From: Oreohelix idahoensis
Lineage: Eukaryota; Mollusca; Gastropoda; Stylommatophora; Oreohelicidae
Length of the DNA: 64,000 bases
NCBI GenBank assembly: GCA_024509875.1
Contig: JAMPIV010016259.1
Location: 79,350-143,349, forward strand
Reading direction: 5' to 3'
Positions 31,058 to 43,204 of the stretch are shown one piece after another. The notes below the pieces were generated by a model, which did no database searches, had not been told where the DNA came from, and saw only the letters and a program-made list of their open reading frames with translations. Numbering within the stretch: position 1 is the first letter of the stretch; every line of letters begins with the position of its first letter. The position numbers were made by a program, and so were the translations under genes.

Positions 31058-33590
31058 TGTCGTAATTTTATCTGAGAGAGTTCTGATGGATATTGGTCCC
31101 TTTAGAGTGTAGAATGATAGTGAAGGCTCTGTGAGAATAAGGATTTAGGAAAGTGAGGTAGTAGATTCACAAGTGCTGGGAAGAGTAAGGACAGTCTCAT
31201 GTACGACAATATTTGTCTCTCAAAACTACTCCTACCACCCTTCTGAACAAACAATTGTTTGTCAGTTCCAGTCACTCAGGCGCACACACCGATTTGGTGA
31301 TTCTGACGCTCAACGTACATGAATACAGACTACGATAACAAATATGAGGAATGTTGGATTTGGGCCAGCCGACACAAAATGCTAACAAAGTTTTAATACT
31401 TTTATTATCATAAAAAATCAAGTCACAAATAATTATCAATTTACATGAAGAAATCAAAGGTTACAAAATACACAAATGACAAGGTGGGGAGGGTTTTTTT
31501 AGGAGAAGTATCCAATACACCTTTCCCGGTTGTATTTACTAACAGAAAAGACCCGGTCCCAAAGACGAGAAAGGGGGGTGATGATGATCAGAGATAGGCA
31601 ATTTAACCCAATGGTAAATTTATTACTCTGAGGCAAGGGGTTACAGTGATAAGGGGGTAGAGGAAAAGCTAGGGTTCTCAAATGTTTCCCTTTTTCAACA
31701 AAACTTTACGGAAGGGGGAATGAACACAGTTAAACAATCCCGCTAGGAGAAATCCCGTACAATGTATACAATACCCCTTAATACTAGGACGAACTAATTA
31801 TAAGGGTAAAAAAAAAGATTAATAAATCTCCTGTCATTCAAAAACACGCTTGGGCTGGCCAGCACACACAGTCACACACACAGACTTACCAAGTTGTGAA
31901 TTCTGGCACTTTAGGAATTTTACAACTGTAGCTAATACCGTAGAACAATGGAAATTGTCTTTTTATTTCTTCTGTGTCAGGCCCCAGATTTAACGAGGTG
32001 GGCTGGTAGCTAATAGTCTCAAAAATCGCCAGACGGTGAAGCGTAAAGGCTACTGTTGGTTTGTTAGATAAAAGTTCCTAATGAATGGCACAGGCACTTG
32101 GCTAGGTGTGAGGTATGGTGCGGTTTCTAAGATTGGCACAGCTGGTGGAGATAACTTTCTTTTGCCGTAATGTCACAAACTACAAAACACTGAGGTAAGT
32201 TCTTCGGGGGGTGGTAAAATCCAATGATTATGCTTGACAGACAGTGTCAGGGAAATCTATGTTCTTCTTCACAAATAGAGCAGTGAGTAAAATATTGCTA
32301 CTGGCAACTGTTCTTCTTCAAGTTTGATAACTATAAAAAAAAACTTTATGAATTGGGATTTTAAAACAGTCTTTGGGTTTGCTTTGTTTCTGAAAACTTC
32401 AGGTAGCTGAATCACACAGGATCGCCACAAAGATTAAATTTTAAAATGGTTATAAGTTGCTGGAGTTTTCGACTGAGTTGGCAGGGCTCAGTGTATAATT
32501 AATTAATTGCTGGGATGCAAGGTCGAAAGATCAATTCTGTATAGAAGATAAAACATGAAATGCAATAAAATCATATTAAGATCTAACGCGCGATACATTT
32601 ACAGTTAGACTATTTTCTGCATTCGCGTCTTTAATTAATAAATCAAGAAAAAACTCTCCGTGAGGTTAATAGTTAAAAGCACATCTATTTATACAGAACT
32701 AAACTGTATTAAAGTTATAATTCCCTTAATCGGCTGCACAGTTAATTTACGCGGCTATTGTATTAGGAAATAAACTTATAGATGTAACATTTAGTTTGCA
32801 CTAGAACTTTGAAAATGGGTTTATTTAATAAGTTTAAATTTACACCACAATCCAGTGAAATAAAAATGAAATAACTAGACCACTGATCACTCGAAGCTAA
32901 AGTATAAATTACCGTCTGCACAGAAAAGGAATTCACTCCAATAGCCAACAATTTAGATGAAATCTAGCAGGAATTTAACTATATGCTAGTGAATCTTAGA
33001 ATTCTGTCAGGACGAATGATAAAGTTGCCCTTTTCAGATTCTGTATATATCTAAAAGGAATGTAAGTTAGATGGGTCGTGTAAAAATTTCGCGCCTCTTC
33101 AGATCCCAGGGAAAGTCGAAGTTATTTAGCCGCCATGCTAACCGCGATGGCCCGACTGGCTTCCGATCTTCGTTCGTCTCAGGCTGCTCGCACGAGGATG
33201 TGAAATTTCTGCGAGACTAGCCTCGTTCGCGGTGAGTTTCCTGATTCCTCAGATCGTATCCGCTACGCTGAGCGCTCCGTCTCTCCCGTTCCATAGTCTT
33301 TCGGGCAAGTCTGCCGGTTGCCACAGAGGTGCGAAGTCTGCAAGAAGCTTTCTTCTGACCGCTCGTGTCCGTCTTGCGAACGGTTCAGTGTTCGCACGGA
33401 GATGCTAAATTTCTGCTTCTCTGTTCTGGGGATCGTCTTTGACTGCTTTGATCATAGCCGCTACTCTTCGTTGATGAAAAGTTACAACAATACTGATGTT
33501 CAGGGGTTCTAATGTTATGAAAAGCTAAAGTCCCTTTAATCATCAATCAAATCAGGGAAAATTCACTTGACAAACTAGACGTACGTCACA
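31058..33590 (-). repeat. Element P 5' LTR
   Basis: It is 2533 bp and the partner of 23220-25765. It carries the same CpG-rich patch, at about 33110-33460. Confidence 0.95.
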
Positions 33591-33595
33591 ATATT

Positions 33596-33716
33596 ACAAT
33601 AAGAAAGCGAAGGATAGGGAGCTAGCTGTGGGAGAGAAAGTGCTTCTTCTAGTACCCGGCAGCAGCAACAAACTTCAAATTGGATGGCAAGGTCCATACA
33701 CAGTTTTGGAAAAGGT
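33596..33716 (+). pseudogene. pol: Element A integrase C-terminal (GPY/F) segment
   Basis: A's codons resume immediately after P's TSD with the linker and V-G-E-K-V-L-L-L, then N-K-L-Q-I-G-W-Q-G-P-Y-T-V, the GPY/F module that ends Gypsy integrases. It is cut at V-S-R-T by LINE R. The frame is intact here and in phase with R. Confidence 0.85.
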
Positions 33717-33727
33717 ATCTAGAACTA

Positions 33728-36591
33728 GTAGGAGAAGCCTAAAAATAGGAACATGGAATGTTAGAACTCTAAACGGAGAAGGAAAGCTTGACAATCTTAT
33801 ATTAGAGGCAACAGATATGAAACTCGTTATACTGGGAGTTGCAGAGGCAAGACTTTTGGATACAGGCTACATAACAAGAGACCAGTACACGCTTATACAT
33901 TCAGGAGGAGAAAAACATGAAAGAGGGGTAGGAATGTTGATAAAGAAGGAGTTAGAAAAATACGTATGTGGATACTGGACACACAATGACAGAATGATGT
34001 TACTAAAGATGAGAGCAAAGCCATTCGACATATCAATCTTACAAACTTATGCACCAACTAAAGATCACAGCGAGGAAGAAATAGAAGAATACTATGAAGA
34101 GCTACAACACACACTTAAACCAGTCAAATCTACAGATGTGTTGATAGTAATGGGTGATATGAATGCAAAAGTAGGAAAAGGAAAATACAAGAAAATAGTA
34201 GGACAGTATGGATTAGGGACAAGAAATGATAGAGGAGACAGACTTATCCAGTTCTGTGAAGAAAACCAGCTGGTCATATGTAACACCTTTTTTGAACACC
34301 ACCCAAGGAAATTATACACATGGAAAAGCCCAGGAGATGTAACACGAAATCAAATCGACTATATCATGATAAAACATAGATTTAAGAACAGTGTCACAAG
34401 TGCAAAGACACATCCTGGCGCCGACATAAATTCAGATCACAATCCAGTCGTCATCAAAGTAAATATAAAGCTGAAAAGAGCAGGAAACAGAAGACAGGAG
34501 GAACCCCAGATAGAAATATCAGCGCTGAAACAACCAGATATAAAACAGAAATATTTAATCGACGTCAAAAATAAATATCAACAGTTATTGACAGAAAGCA
34601 TGGAGCAGTATAGAAGAGAAAACCCAGAAGAAAAAGCAACCGCAAAATGGGAATGCTTAAAAACAAGCATACAATCAGCAAATGCAAATTTACCTAAAAA
34701 GGAGTCTAAGAAAAATCAAATTTGGATGACAGATGACATCTTGAATAAAATGGCAGAAAGAAAGAAAGCAAAAAACACTCCAGAATATAAAACAATAGAC
34801 AATGACATACGTACTATGTGTAGAGAAGCAAAAGAACGGTGGATAGAAACAAAATGCAAGGAAATAGAAGACTTGGAAGCAAAGCACATGACAAGAGATA
34901 TGCATGAAGAAATAAAGAAATTATCAAATCGGTCGCGGTTTGCACAAGGAGGAAGCTGTATCAAGAACAAAAATGGTGTAATATTACTTGATGAGAAAGA
35001 CATATCAAACAGATGGGCAGAATACGTAAAAGAACTATTCGAGGACAACAGAGGTAAAAAACCATCACCAGATTCTAATGAAGGCCCAAACATTCTCAGA
35101 TCAGAAGTAGAGAATGCCATTCATATGATACAAAAAGGAAAATCAGCAGGCATGGATAACATAAAAATTGAAATGATAGAAGCTCTGGAGAGCTTTGGTA
35201 TAGATACAATCACAGAAATATGCAACGATATATACAATACAGGATATATACCACACGACATGAAGACATCAGTTTTTATAACATTGCCCAAAAAACCAAA
35301 TGCAACAGAATGTTCAGACTTCAGAACAATCAGCCTGATGAGTCATGCAATTAAGATACTGCTCAAAATCATACAGGAAAGAATAAAAAGTAAAGTAGAC
35401 AGCGAAATCCAAGAAGAACAGTTTGGTTTTAGACGGAACAGTGGAACAAGAGAGGCAATATTTTGCCTAAGAATATTAGCAGAAAAATATACAGAGGTCC
35501 AAAAAAGTATGTATATGTGCTTCATTGACTATAAGAAGGCTTTTGACAGAGTCCATCATGAGAAAATAATTGAATGCCTCAAAGACATAGGTATTGATGG
35601 AAAAGATATAAGAATACTCAGTAACCTTTATTGGGAGCAAACTGCCACAGTAAGATCGGGAAGGAATTATTCACCATACATAGACATAAAAAGAGGTGTC
35701 AGACAAGGTTGTGTGCTGTCCCCCTGCCTATTTAATTTATACACCGAAAAAATTTTCAAACAGATACAGGAAATACCAGGACTGAACATCAGTGGAAGGT
35801 CAATAAACAACCTTAGATATGCAGATGATACCGTGTTGTTAGCTGAAAGCGAACAGGAGTTACAAGAACTAGTGAAGCAAGTGAACAGTATAAGTCATGA
35901 ATATGGACTCGACATTAATATTGAGAAAACAAAAACTATGATAATTAGCAAAACAGACGATAAACCCACATTAAAGATAAGCGTAAATGGGAAAATCCTG
36001 GAACAAGTCAAGAGCTACGTATATCTTGGTCATATAATAACAGAAGATGGCAGATGTGAAACAGAAATCAAGAAGAGAATAGGAATGGCCAAAGCTACAT
36101 TCAACAACATGAAACATATACTGACATCCAAACAGTTATCTCACAAATTAAAACTGAGAATCATAAAGTGTTATATATATTCTGCATTTCTGTATGGTGC
36201 AGAAACATGGACGATGAATAAGCATTTGGAAGAAAGAATTGAGGCTCTTGAAATGTGGATATATAGAAGAATGGGGCGTATCTCATGGAAAGAGATGAAA
36301 ACAAATAAGGAGGTCCTAGAAAATCTAGGTATGAAAAGAGAACTAATGAGGGAGGTCAAAGTTCGGCAGCTAAAATACTTTGGCCACATAAAAAGGCATA
36401 ACACCTTGCAGAAGACCATAACAGAAGGGAGAGTTGAAGGCAAACGTGCAAGGGGAAGACAGCGCTATAAGTGGGAAGATAACATCAAGAGATGGACAGG
36501 AAAGAGTCTATCAGAGTGCACCACCAAGACAAGAGACAGAAGACGTTGGAGATCCATTACAGCCAACCTTCGTTGTGGAGATGGCAACTGA
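33728..36591 (+). CDS. LINE R endonuclease-reverse transcriptase
   Basis: This single open frame has no stop. It is continuous with A's GPY/F codons upstream, giving a 987-codon frame from 33628. Numbering from there, the endonuclease begins with K-I-G-T-W-N-V-R-T-L near residue 38. It has E in V-A-E-A-R-L, G-D-M-N-A-K near 175 and S-D-H-N-P near 270, the metal-binding and catalytic points of the EEP fold. RT shows F-I-D-Y-K-K-A-F-D near 632, G-V-R-Q-G-C-V-L-S-P and Y-A-D-D near 731. The tail has Y-G-A-E-T-W, K-Y-F-G-H-I and a basic region. The protein nicks target DNA and copies its RNA there. The first Met within the LINE is at 33817, inside the endonuclease, so its own start codon is not evident. 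RTE-like is my best family guess. Confidence 0.85.
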
Positions 36592-36599
36592 TGATGATG
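33728..36599 (+). mobile_element. LINE R: RTE-like element inserted in A
   Basis: It is 2872 bp, flanked by ATCTAGAACTA at 33717-33727 and 36600-36610. It ends in a short (GAT)n run. The coding part fills nearly the whole length, starting a few residues before the endonuclease domain, so it is close to full length or slightly 5'-truncated. It has no ORF1. Confidence 0.85.
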
Positions 36600-36610
36600 A
36601 TCTAGAACTA

Positions 36611-37984
36611 ACTACAAGATAGACAAGAAAGGGAAGGAAAAAGTCTTTCACGTGAACCTTTTAAATAAATACAATGAGAGAAACAATGTGGAAGGGACAC
36701 ACTTAATGACCTTAGCCATAGCCACTGAGATGAAGAATGAACCTCTCACCTCTGTTGAATACCCACTGAAACCATGTTAGTCTCCTGCACAGGTAAAGAT
36801 TAGTAAACATCTGACAACAAGGCAGAGGGATAAGATTCAAAAGGTTCTGGAGAATCATACAGACGTGTTAACGGATAAACCGGGGCACACCAACTTGTTG
36901 GAATATGACATGAAACTACTAGACCCAACACCCATCTGTATGAGAGCCTATACTATCCCATTTGCAAAAGAGAAAGCTTTGAAAGAGGAGATAGATTATC
37001 TGTTACAAGAAGGGATCATTTCTCACAGTGAATCTCCGTATAGCTCCAGTGTGGTATTGTTGAGGAAACTCTCTGGTGAACATAGACTGTGCATAGATTA
37101 CAGGAAACTGAATGCTGTCACAGAAAGTCTGGTGGATCCATTACCTGATACTAACCAACTGTTTGCCAGGTTGAACAAGGCAAAATATTTTTCCAAGGTA
37201 GATCTCAGCAAGGGATATTACCAAATTCCAGGGAAGAATGAGATCCGACCTTATCTGGCGTTTAGCACATCGGAAGGGCACTATGAGTTTAACATGTTAC
37301 CTTTGGATTGAAGAATGCCCGAGTGTGATTTCCAGAATGATGCGAAAATTGTTGGATCCACTGAAAAACCCATGTATAACAAATTTCATGGATGATATCC
37401 TCATCGCTACGGAAACACTTGAAGAACACGTAAACTCTTTGAATATGCTATTTGATAGACTCAGAGAGGACAATTTGACTGCTAGACCAACAAAATGTTG
37501 TATTGGATGCAAGGAATTGGAATTCTTGGGACATACGGTACATCAGGGAAGCATGACCCTTGACCCCAAGAACCTGGAGAAATTACAGAGAGCACACAGA
37601 CCACAGACTAAAAAGGATGTGCGATCCTTTGTGTCACTTTGTGGCTTTTATCAAAAGTACATTACAAACTTTAAGTCTGTGTTTGCGCCTCTGACGGATT
37701 TAACTCGCAAAGGAAAAGCAGATAAAATTGAATGGTCGGCAGAATGTGAATTGGCATATAATGAGTTAAAGGAAAAACTCACCAGCAAGCCTATATTGAA
37801 ATTACCTGATTTGAGTCAGGAATTCGTGGTAAGAACGGACGCTGGTAATGTGGGCTTGGGGGCCACTTTGTTACAAAGGTCCTCTTCACCAGCTGGGGAA
37901 TTGAACCCAGTTGCTTATGCCAGTCGCAAATTAAACCGAGCGGAACAAAATTACTCAACAATTGAAAAAGAAGTTTTAGATCTA
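36611..37984 (+). pseudogene. pol: Element A reverse transcriptase and RNase H start
   Basis: The frame continues after LINE R through the spacer, then RT: S-K-V-D-L-S-K-G-Y-Y-Q-I near 37196, F-M-D-D near 37386, and E-F-L-G-H-T. RNase H opens with V-R-T-D-A-G near 37830. Damage is clear: a TAG at 36778-36780 where C has glutamate, and a frame change near 37305-37312 after E-F-N-M-L-P. The Tigger transposon interrupts RNase H at 37984, just after E-K-E-V-L-D. Confidence 0.9.
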
Positions 37985-38011
37985 CAGTAGAACTCCATTT
38001 ATCCGAACCCC
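37985..38011 (+). repeat. Tigger left TIR
   Basis: This 27-bp end is the exact reverse complement of 40324-40350. Further AATTATCCGAACA copies follow at about 38013-38040. Confidence 0.9.
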
Positions 38012-38348
38012 AATTATCCGAACATCCAATTATCCGAACACTTTGTCCAGAAAAAAAAAACCAGGTGCCACCAGTCACGTTAGACTACAATTCTGAATCT
38101 TTTGATGCGGCAAGCTTCAAATGTGTGCGAACAATTTGTAGAGGATGGGATGAGCTAATGGTCGGTCGCTTACATACAGGAAGTCGTTAGATCATTATAT
38201 CATAAAGTCAGTTAATATCTGGTTTACCAATCCAGTGTACGAGTGCGTTCTAGGCAGAACACTGGCTAAACAGACAGTTCAACTTAAAATAATTGTCTCT
38301 GCTACCACAGCAGAATAATTTTGGTGTACAAGTATTTCTCTGTGCGAT

Positions 38349-39992
38349 AAGGCATCTTCCAGTAGGCCTAATGCATATAAAAGGAACCGCAATGTTTTGT
38401 CAATTGAAACGAAAACAGAAATTATCAAGAGACTAGGAAAAAGTGAAACTGTGTCTTCACTTGCGAGGATTTTCAATGTTGGGAAAGCTACCGTCTCTGA
38501 CATCAAAAGTAACAAGGATAAAATTATGAGTTTTGCATCGAAATTGGATAGTGAAAATGGGTCGAAGAAACGTAAAACCATGAGAAATGCGAAAGATTTG
38601 AAATTGGAAGAGGCTTTGTATATATGGTTTGTGCAAAGAAGAAGCAAAGGGGAACCTATCTCTGGCTCTCTATTGTGTGAAAAGGCACTTCAGTTCAACA
38701 ATCAACTTGACGGTCCTCCTGACTTTAAGGCTAGCCAGGGATGGTTAAGAAACTTTAAATCTCGTCATGGCATACGAGAATTGGAGATTCAAGGGGAATC
38801 TTTATCTAGCGATGCAACTGCCGCTGAAAATTTTAAAGAAACATTCTTGGCTTTTTTGGAAGAAGAAGGTTATTCACTCGATGATGTGTATAATGCCGAT
38901 GAGACTGGCTTATACTGGAAATCATTGCCTCAAAAATCACTTGCATCTCAGCGCGAAGCAGCTGCCCCTGGGTTTAAAAAGTGCAAAGAGAGAGTAACAA
39001 TTTCGGTAGCCGCGAATGCCAGTGGAAGTCATCGTTTACCGGTGCTAATGATCGGCAAAGCCAAAAAACCACGTTGTTTAAAGAATGTGACATGTCTCCC
39101 ATTGTGCTACAAAGCACAGAAGAGTGCTTGGATGAATAGTGAAATATTTCTTGATTGGTATACAAATCAGTTCATCCCAAATGTGAAGAGGTTGAGAGAA
39201 CAAGAAAAGAAAACTGGAAAAGTAATTCTTCTACTGGACAATGCACCATCTCATCCAGAGACGGATACATTGAATGCAGTTGATGCAAATTTTAAAGTAA
39301 TTTTTCTGCCTCCCAATGTAACAGCACTGATTCAACCAATGGATCAGGGTGTTATAGCAAAGCTTAAAAAGATGTACAAGAAGGAAGTCCTGCGTCGTTT
39401 ATTGTTGGCTGAAGATGAAGAAAGTGTGGTGGCGTTTTCCAAAAAGCTTAATCTCAAAGACTGCTGCTATATGTTAGCTGATGCTTGGACCACCCTGTCA
39501 CAAGATAATCTCAACAAGGCTTGGAATAGATTGCTTGGGAAAAAAGGAGGAAATGAAACTACTGCAGTGGACACAAATGATGATTGTATAAATGAAGTTG
39601 TGGAACTGTTTCAAGCAATGCCCGGATTTTCGGACTGTGACAAAGATGATGCACACATGTGGCTAGAAGATGATAATGATTCTGGTTTTCAGTTTTTGAA
39701 TGACGAAGAAATTTTGTCTTTTGTGCAAGAAGAAAACCAAATACATGTAGTGACCGATGATGAAGACTCCTCAGAAGTACATGATGTACTTGTAGATTAT
39801 GAAGAAAACCCAAAACGTCGACCAAGTCCTGAAGAGGCCTTTATAGCACTAGAAACAGCGATGGCTTGGTACGAGCAAGAAGATGACAGCTGTCCTACAC
39901 AGCTTCTGCTGTTGAAGAGAATGCGGGACTTAGCAGCCAAAAGGAGACTATCCAGTTTGGTGCAAAAGAGGATTCCTCATTATTTTAAATAG
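38349..39992 (+). CDS. Tigger-like transposase, likely start codon mutated
   Basis: The uninterrupted frame ends at 39992. The N-terminus carries a psq-type helix-turn-helix (I-I-K-R-L-G...S-L-A-R-I-F-N-V-G-K-A-T-V). It is followed by a CENP-B-like helix-turn-helix around W-F-V-Q-R-R...G-W-L-R-N-F-K-S-R-H-G. The DDE domain has N-A-D-E-T-G, L-L-D-N-A-P-S-H and I-Q-P-M-D-Q-G-V, with all three acids present. An acidic C-terminal tail follows. The frame has no ATG in its first part. The codon at 38349-38351 before A-S-S-S is AAG, where family members usually begin M-A-S-S, so I infer loss of the initiator ATG by one base. The enzyme would otherwise be about 547 residues. Confidence 0.85.
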   Translation, partial: KASSSRPNAYKRNRNVLSIETKTEIIKRLGKSETVSSLARIFNVGKATVSDIKSNKDKIMSFASKLDSENGSKKRKTMRNAKDLKLEEALYIWFVQRRSKGEPISGSLLCEKALQFNNQLDGPPDFKASQGWLRNFKSRHGIRELEIQGESLSSDATAAENFKETFLAFLEEEGYSLDDVYNADETGLYWKSLPQKSLASQREAAAPGFKKCKERVTISVAANASGSHRLPVLMIGKAKKPRCLKNVTCLPLCYKAQKSAWMNSEIFLDWYTNQFIPNVKRLREQEKKTGKVILLLDNAPSHPETDTLNAVDANFKVIFLPPNVTALIQPMDQGVIAKLKKMYKKEVLRRLLLAEDEESVVAFSKKLNLKDCCYMLADAWTTLSQDNLNKAWNRLLGKKGGNETTAVDTNDDCINEVVELFQAMPGFSDCDKDDAHMWLEDDNDSGFQFLNDEEILSFVQEENQIHVVTDDEDSSEVHDVLVDYEENPKRRPSPEEAFIALETAMAWYEQEDDSCPTQLLLLKRMRDLAAKRRLSSLVQKRIPHYFK

Positions 39993-40323
39993 TGGGCTAC
40001 ATCTGTGCAAGTACATGTATACGTAAGTTGCGCATGGTTTTGAATCGTTTGTAATGTTATTTTGAAAACATTTCTCTTTCTTAAAAAAACATAATTAATA
40101 CAAATAGTACATGCACTGCTGTGTAATAAAAGATTTTGGTGATACGGTGATCTAATACAGTGTGGGTATTATTATTACAGTACAAGTAAATATGTTTTAA
40201 TGTGTATTTCCCTTGTGATGGTTAATTATTTTTAGAAATACGAGCGTATGTGTACATGTACTCGATACATTATGTAATCCAATTATCCGAACATTTGATT
40301 ATCCGAACGATGCTCGGTCCCAA

Positions 40324-40350
40324 GGGGTTCGGATAAATGGAGTTCTACTG
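40324..40350 (-). repeat. Tigger right TIR
   Basis: Exact inverted copy of 37985-38011, followed by the duplicated TA. Confidence 0.9.
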
Positions 40351-40352
40351 TA

Positions 40353-40545
40353 TTTATATTGTAGAACATTCGTGGTACAATCAGATCATCAGCCATTAGT
40401 ATTTTTGGCCCAGGCAAAACATGGAAATGCCCTTTTATTAAGGTGGTCTTTGCTCATTCAACCTTACTCGTTTACCATTGAATACATTCCTGGATCGCAG
40501 AATGTTGGGGCAGATTTTTGAGTAGGCACCCACCTGCAGAAACCC
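40353..40545 (+). pseudogene. pol: Element A RNase H end
   Basis: It resumes after Tigger with V-Q-S-D-H-Q-P-L and L-L-R-W-S-L-L, ending G-A-D-F then TGA. One T is missing in a T run where L-S-R would follow. About a dozen residues expected before this point are absent compared with element C, so there is a small deletion near the Tigger site. Confidence 0.8.
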
Positions 40546-40628
40546 AGGATAGTCATAAAGCCTAGTTGAGTTAATTTGATCGGGATTGTTAACACGGATT
40601 ATAAAGATGCCTTGGGATGCATCCTTTT

Positions 40629-40639
40629 AAGAGGGGAGG
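40629..40639 (+). promoter_or_regulatory. Element A polypurine tract
   Basis: AAGAGGGGAGG lies two bases before the 3' LTR. Element C has the same AAGAGGGGAGG at its own LTR, supporting a shared family. Confidence 0.8.
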
Positions 40640-40641
40640 TG

Positions 40642-43199
40642 TGTGGTAAAATGCACCGTTTTAACCCTCGAGCTTAAATTATAATGATAATACTGTATTT
40701 GAATTTTGTTCCAATACGCCAAGATAGATCCTCTACACATCCCGCCACCATTGCTCTACCCTGCTCATATTTCTCAAAAGTCAAATTCTAGTGACGTAAA
40801 GTTACCGTTTATAACCCGCTACTATAAAAATTTGAAAATTGTCAAGGTCGATAAAATCTAATGCAAAATATTGGACACTACTTGAATTTTTTTAAACTAA
40901 CGTATTCTAAGAAGCTATTATTAGTTACAACATGCGACAGTTGTCGTTAGACTTCGTTTTTTTTCAGAACGGGGCAAACTGCAGCTGAGAAATAAATAAC
41001 TACATTTGAAAAATACTCGAGTAATAAATTACAGTAGTTATATTTTTTTCTTTTTAAGAACGTCGTATTTTCAAAAAAAAAAAACGCCAGTGAGCGGCTT
41101 GCGTTTTGAATCTATTAACGCCACGCGATGGTACCCATCCCTATTACCAAAGGCTTTTTCGTTACTCCGTACTAATTTTTAAATATAACATGAAACCGTT
41201 TTGGCAGTCGGCCAACACGTGTTTCGTCTTAAAAAAAGACGGGAGATAGAGAGAAAAGGGGGTTTAGTATGGAAAAAGTCTAAACCCACTTGGGTATTGT
41301 CAAACTGAAACTAATGAACCAAAATAAGTGCAGGAGAGAAAAGTACAAAGATGCAAACTTAGATAAAGACGTAGATGAAAACATACTGGTTAGATAAAGG
41401 ACACTAGCCTGATTAATAATCACTTTCCAGCTTTTAAATCGCTTCAAAAGTGACTGAGTTATCGCATAAATAAAAAAAATTGACAACAGATAGACGGACA
41501 CACTGATAGCCCAGCTCAATTTAAAGGTTACATTTTTCTAGTCGCGTTGGTTGGAAACAAGTCAAATTGGCTTGCCTCATTTTGATAGACACTACGAGTG
41601 AGGAAGGGAGAGTTAACTTTGAAGTTTTGCCAGTCTAAAGCGACACATAGTCTAAACAGTAATATTAGAATCAGACTGACGAACTTATTGATAAACGTAC
41701 ATAAATGTTTGGGATTTTCAAAAAAGAGTCAAATCGGCGTAGTTTAAACTGATTGGCTAATGTTAGTATAGACATAGAGGGAATAAAACTAACGCTTCTG
41801 CTACGCAGGGTGCCACTTGACAAATATTTCCTACAAGCAAGGTTCAATGCAGGGCAATTAGTGATCGAAATTGCCTTTGCGTCTGAAGCAGCAGCTATCT
41901 AAAGTGACCCATTGATAGCCTGTTAACCTTCAACAAATTGTGTGATTTATTCATTGATTGCGATAAGATGAATAACCTTTTTTAATACATTATTAGATGT
42001 AGAGGCCAACCCAGATAGGGCGCCATAACATTGTGTGTGTACGACCTTATGCCTTTGTGGAAGATTGCGACATACTAGGAGCACAGGCATGTCTAAGCAG
42101 ACTTAGGAAGCAAATCAAAATAAACTTGAGTTGAATAATATCATACATTATTTGGATTGTAAGACCAGAAAGTCACTGGCAGGCCTATTGTTATATTAAC
42201 TCTGGAAGAAAAGAAAAGAATGTATTTCAGCTGAAGATGAAGATGATGTATAGTGACAGGGGCGTTGAGACTATGTATAAAAGAAGATACCCACTGTTTA
42301 TGAAGCAGTCACAGTAAAGTTAAAGACTGTAGCTAATTTGGTTAGCTCTTTTATCTGATCACAATCCATGTTTAATGATGTTAAATTGGTAGTGGTGGAG
42401 ATAATTAACTAGAGACTTAGGGAGGCTTGTTCCTCTTGTTTCAGGGTTACATCACCCAGTATCAAGTTGGTCAGAAGCCGGAGCTGCAGAATTTGAGGCA
42501 ACCTACCGGTTGTTTCTATATCGAAGCCTAAGAGTATTAGCAGTCTCCAGTATACACTGTAGTGAAGCAGTGTGCAGTTTTCTCGAGCAAGTCATTCAGT
42601 GTCAACAAGAATTCAAAGATAAGCCAAAATCTTGCGGGCTTATATGCAAACTCAAATGTGTTTAATCTCCACCCTATTCAGAAACAGTTTGTGATATGAT
42701 GCGAAAACCAGTTTTTCCCAATATTGACTCTTCATAGAACAGTATTTTCCAACAGGGAATAAAAGTTTATAAACATTAACATATTAAGATACATTGGACA
42801 GATGTCCTCCATGTGTATTTAATTTGGTATAAAACCATATTTTCACTTTTATGTTTTAAACATTCCTGTCTTAAAAAAATTTGAGGGACAGGAAATTAAA
42901 ATTGTACATATATATCATAACTTTAAACCCAGTCTTGTTTATTCGATTTTAGTGAGTTAAAATTGTATTTGGTTAACGCAATTATCACTACATTTTTCAT
43001 TACCCTAGACACCAAGCCATATAAATAACATTACAAACACTAGATACCCAAAATAAATCCCAGAGTGAGATCGTAGAGTGGTAGCAGTCAGGTACCATGA
43101 GAACATCACCATCAACTATTAGACTGAGGGACTTGCATAGCTGACCTCACTTTGTAGACACATACTGACTACTTCTCTTTAACATCCAAACCCACCACA
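40642..43199 (+). repeat. Element A 3' LTR
   Basis: It is 2558 bp, uninterrupted, TGTGGT...ACCACA, and matches the two pieces of the 5' LTR with few differences. It carries the splice-acceptor-like CTTGTTTCAG ending at 42444, as in the 5' LTR. Confidence 0.95.
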
Positions 43200-43204
43200 T
43201 CTAT

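Larger units (their letters stand above)
23220..33590 (-). mobile_element. Element P: near-complete Gypsy-type element in A, opposite orientation
   Basis: P is 10371 bp with LTRs of 2546 and 2533 bp that are almost identical apart from small indels. The TSD is ATATT (23215-23219 and 33591-33595). On its own strand it starts TGTGACG and ends TACGACA. It encodes Gag-protease and integrase-RT-RNase H. It lies inside A's integrase linker, and A's codons resume exactly after the duplication. Confidence 0.95.
37985..40350 (+). mobile_element. Tigger/pogo DNA transposon
   Basis: It is 2366 bp with perfect terminal inverted repeats of 27 bp starting CAGTAGAACTCC, inserted at a TA duplicated on both sides (37983-37984 and 40351-40352). 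The subterminal motif AATTATCCGAACA is repeated near each end, on both strands. These features fit the pogo/Tigger group of Tc1/mariner transposons. Confidence 0.95.
9247..43199 (+). mobile_element. Element A: Gypsy-type LTR retrotransposon, interrupted four times
   Basis: Element A has LTRs that start TGTGGTAAAATG and end ACCCACCACA. It is flanked by TCTAT at 9242-9246 and 43200-43204. Its body is split by N (10657-19365), P (23220-33590), LINE R (33728-36599) and Tigger (37985-40350). With these removed it is roughly 9.6 kb. The internal order is primer-binding site, gag, protease, integrase zinc finger, an unusual segment replacing the integrase core, the integrase C-terminal GPY/F region, RT and RNase H. 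Several stops and frameshifts disable it. It sits inside LINE L. Confidence 0.9.
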
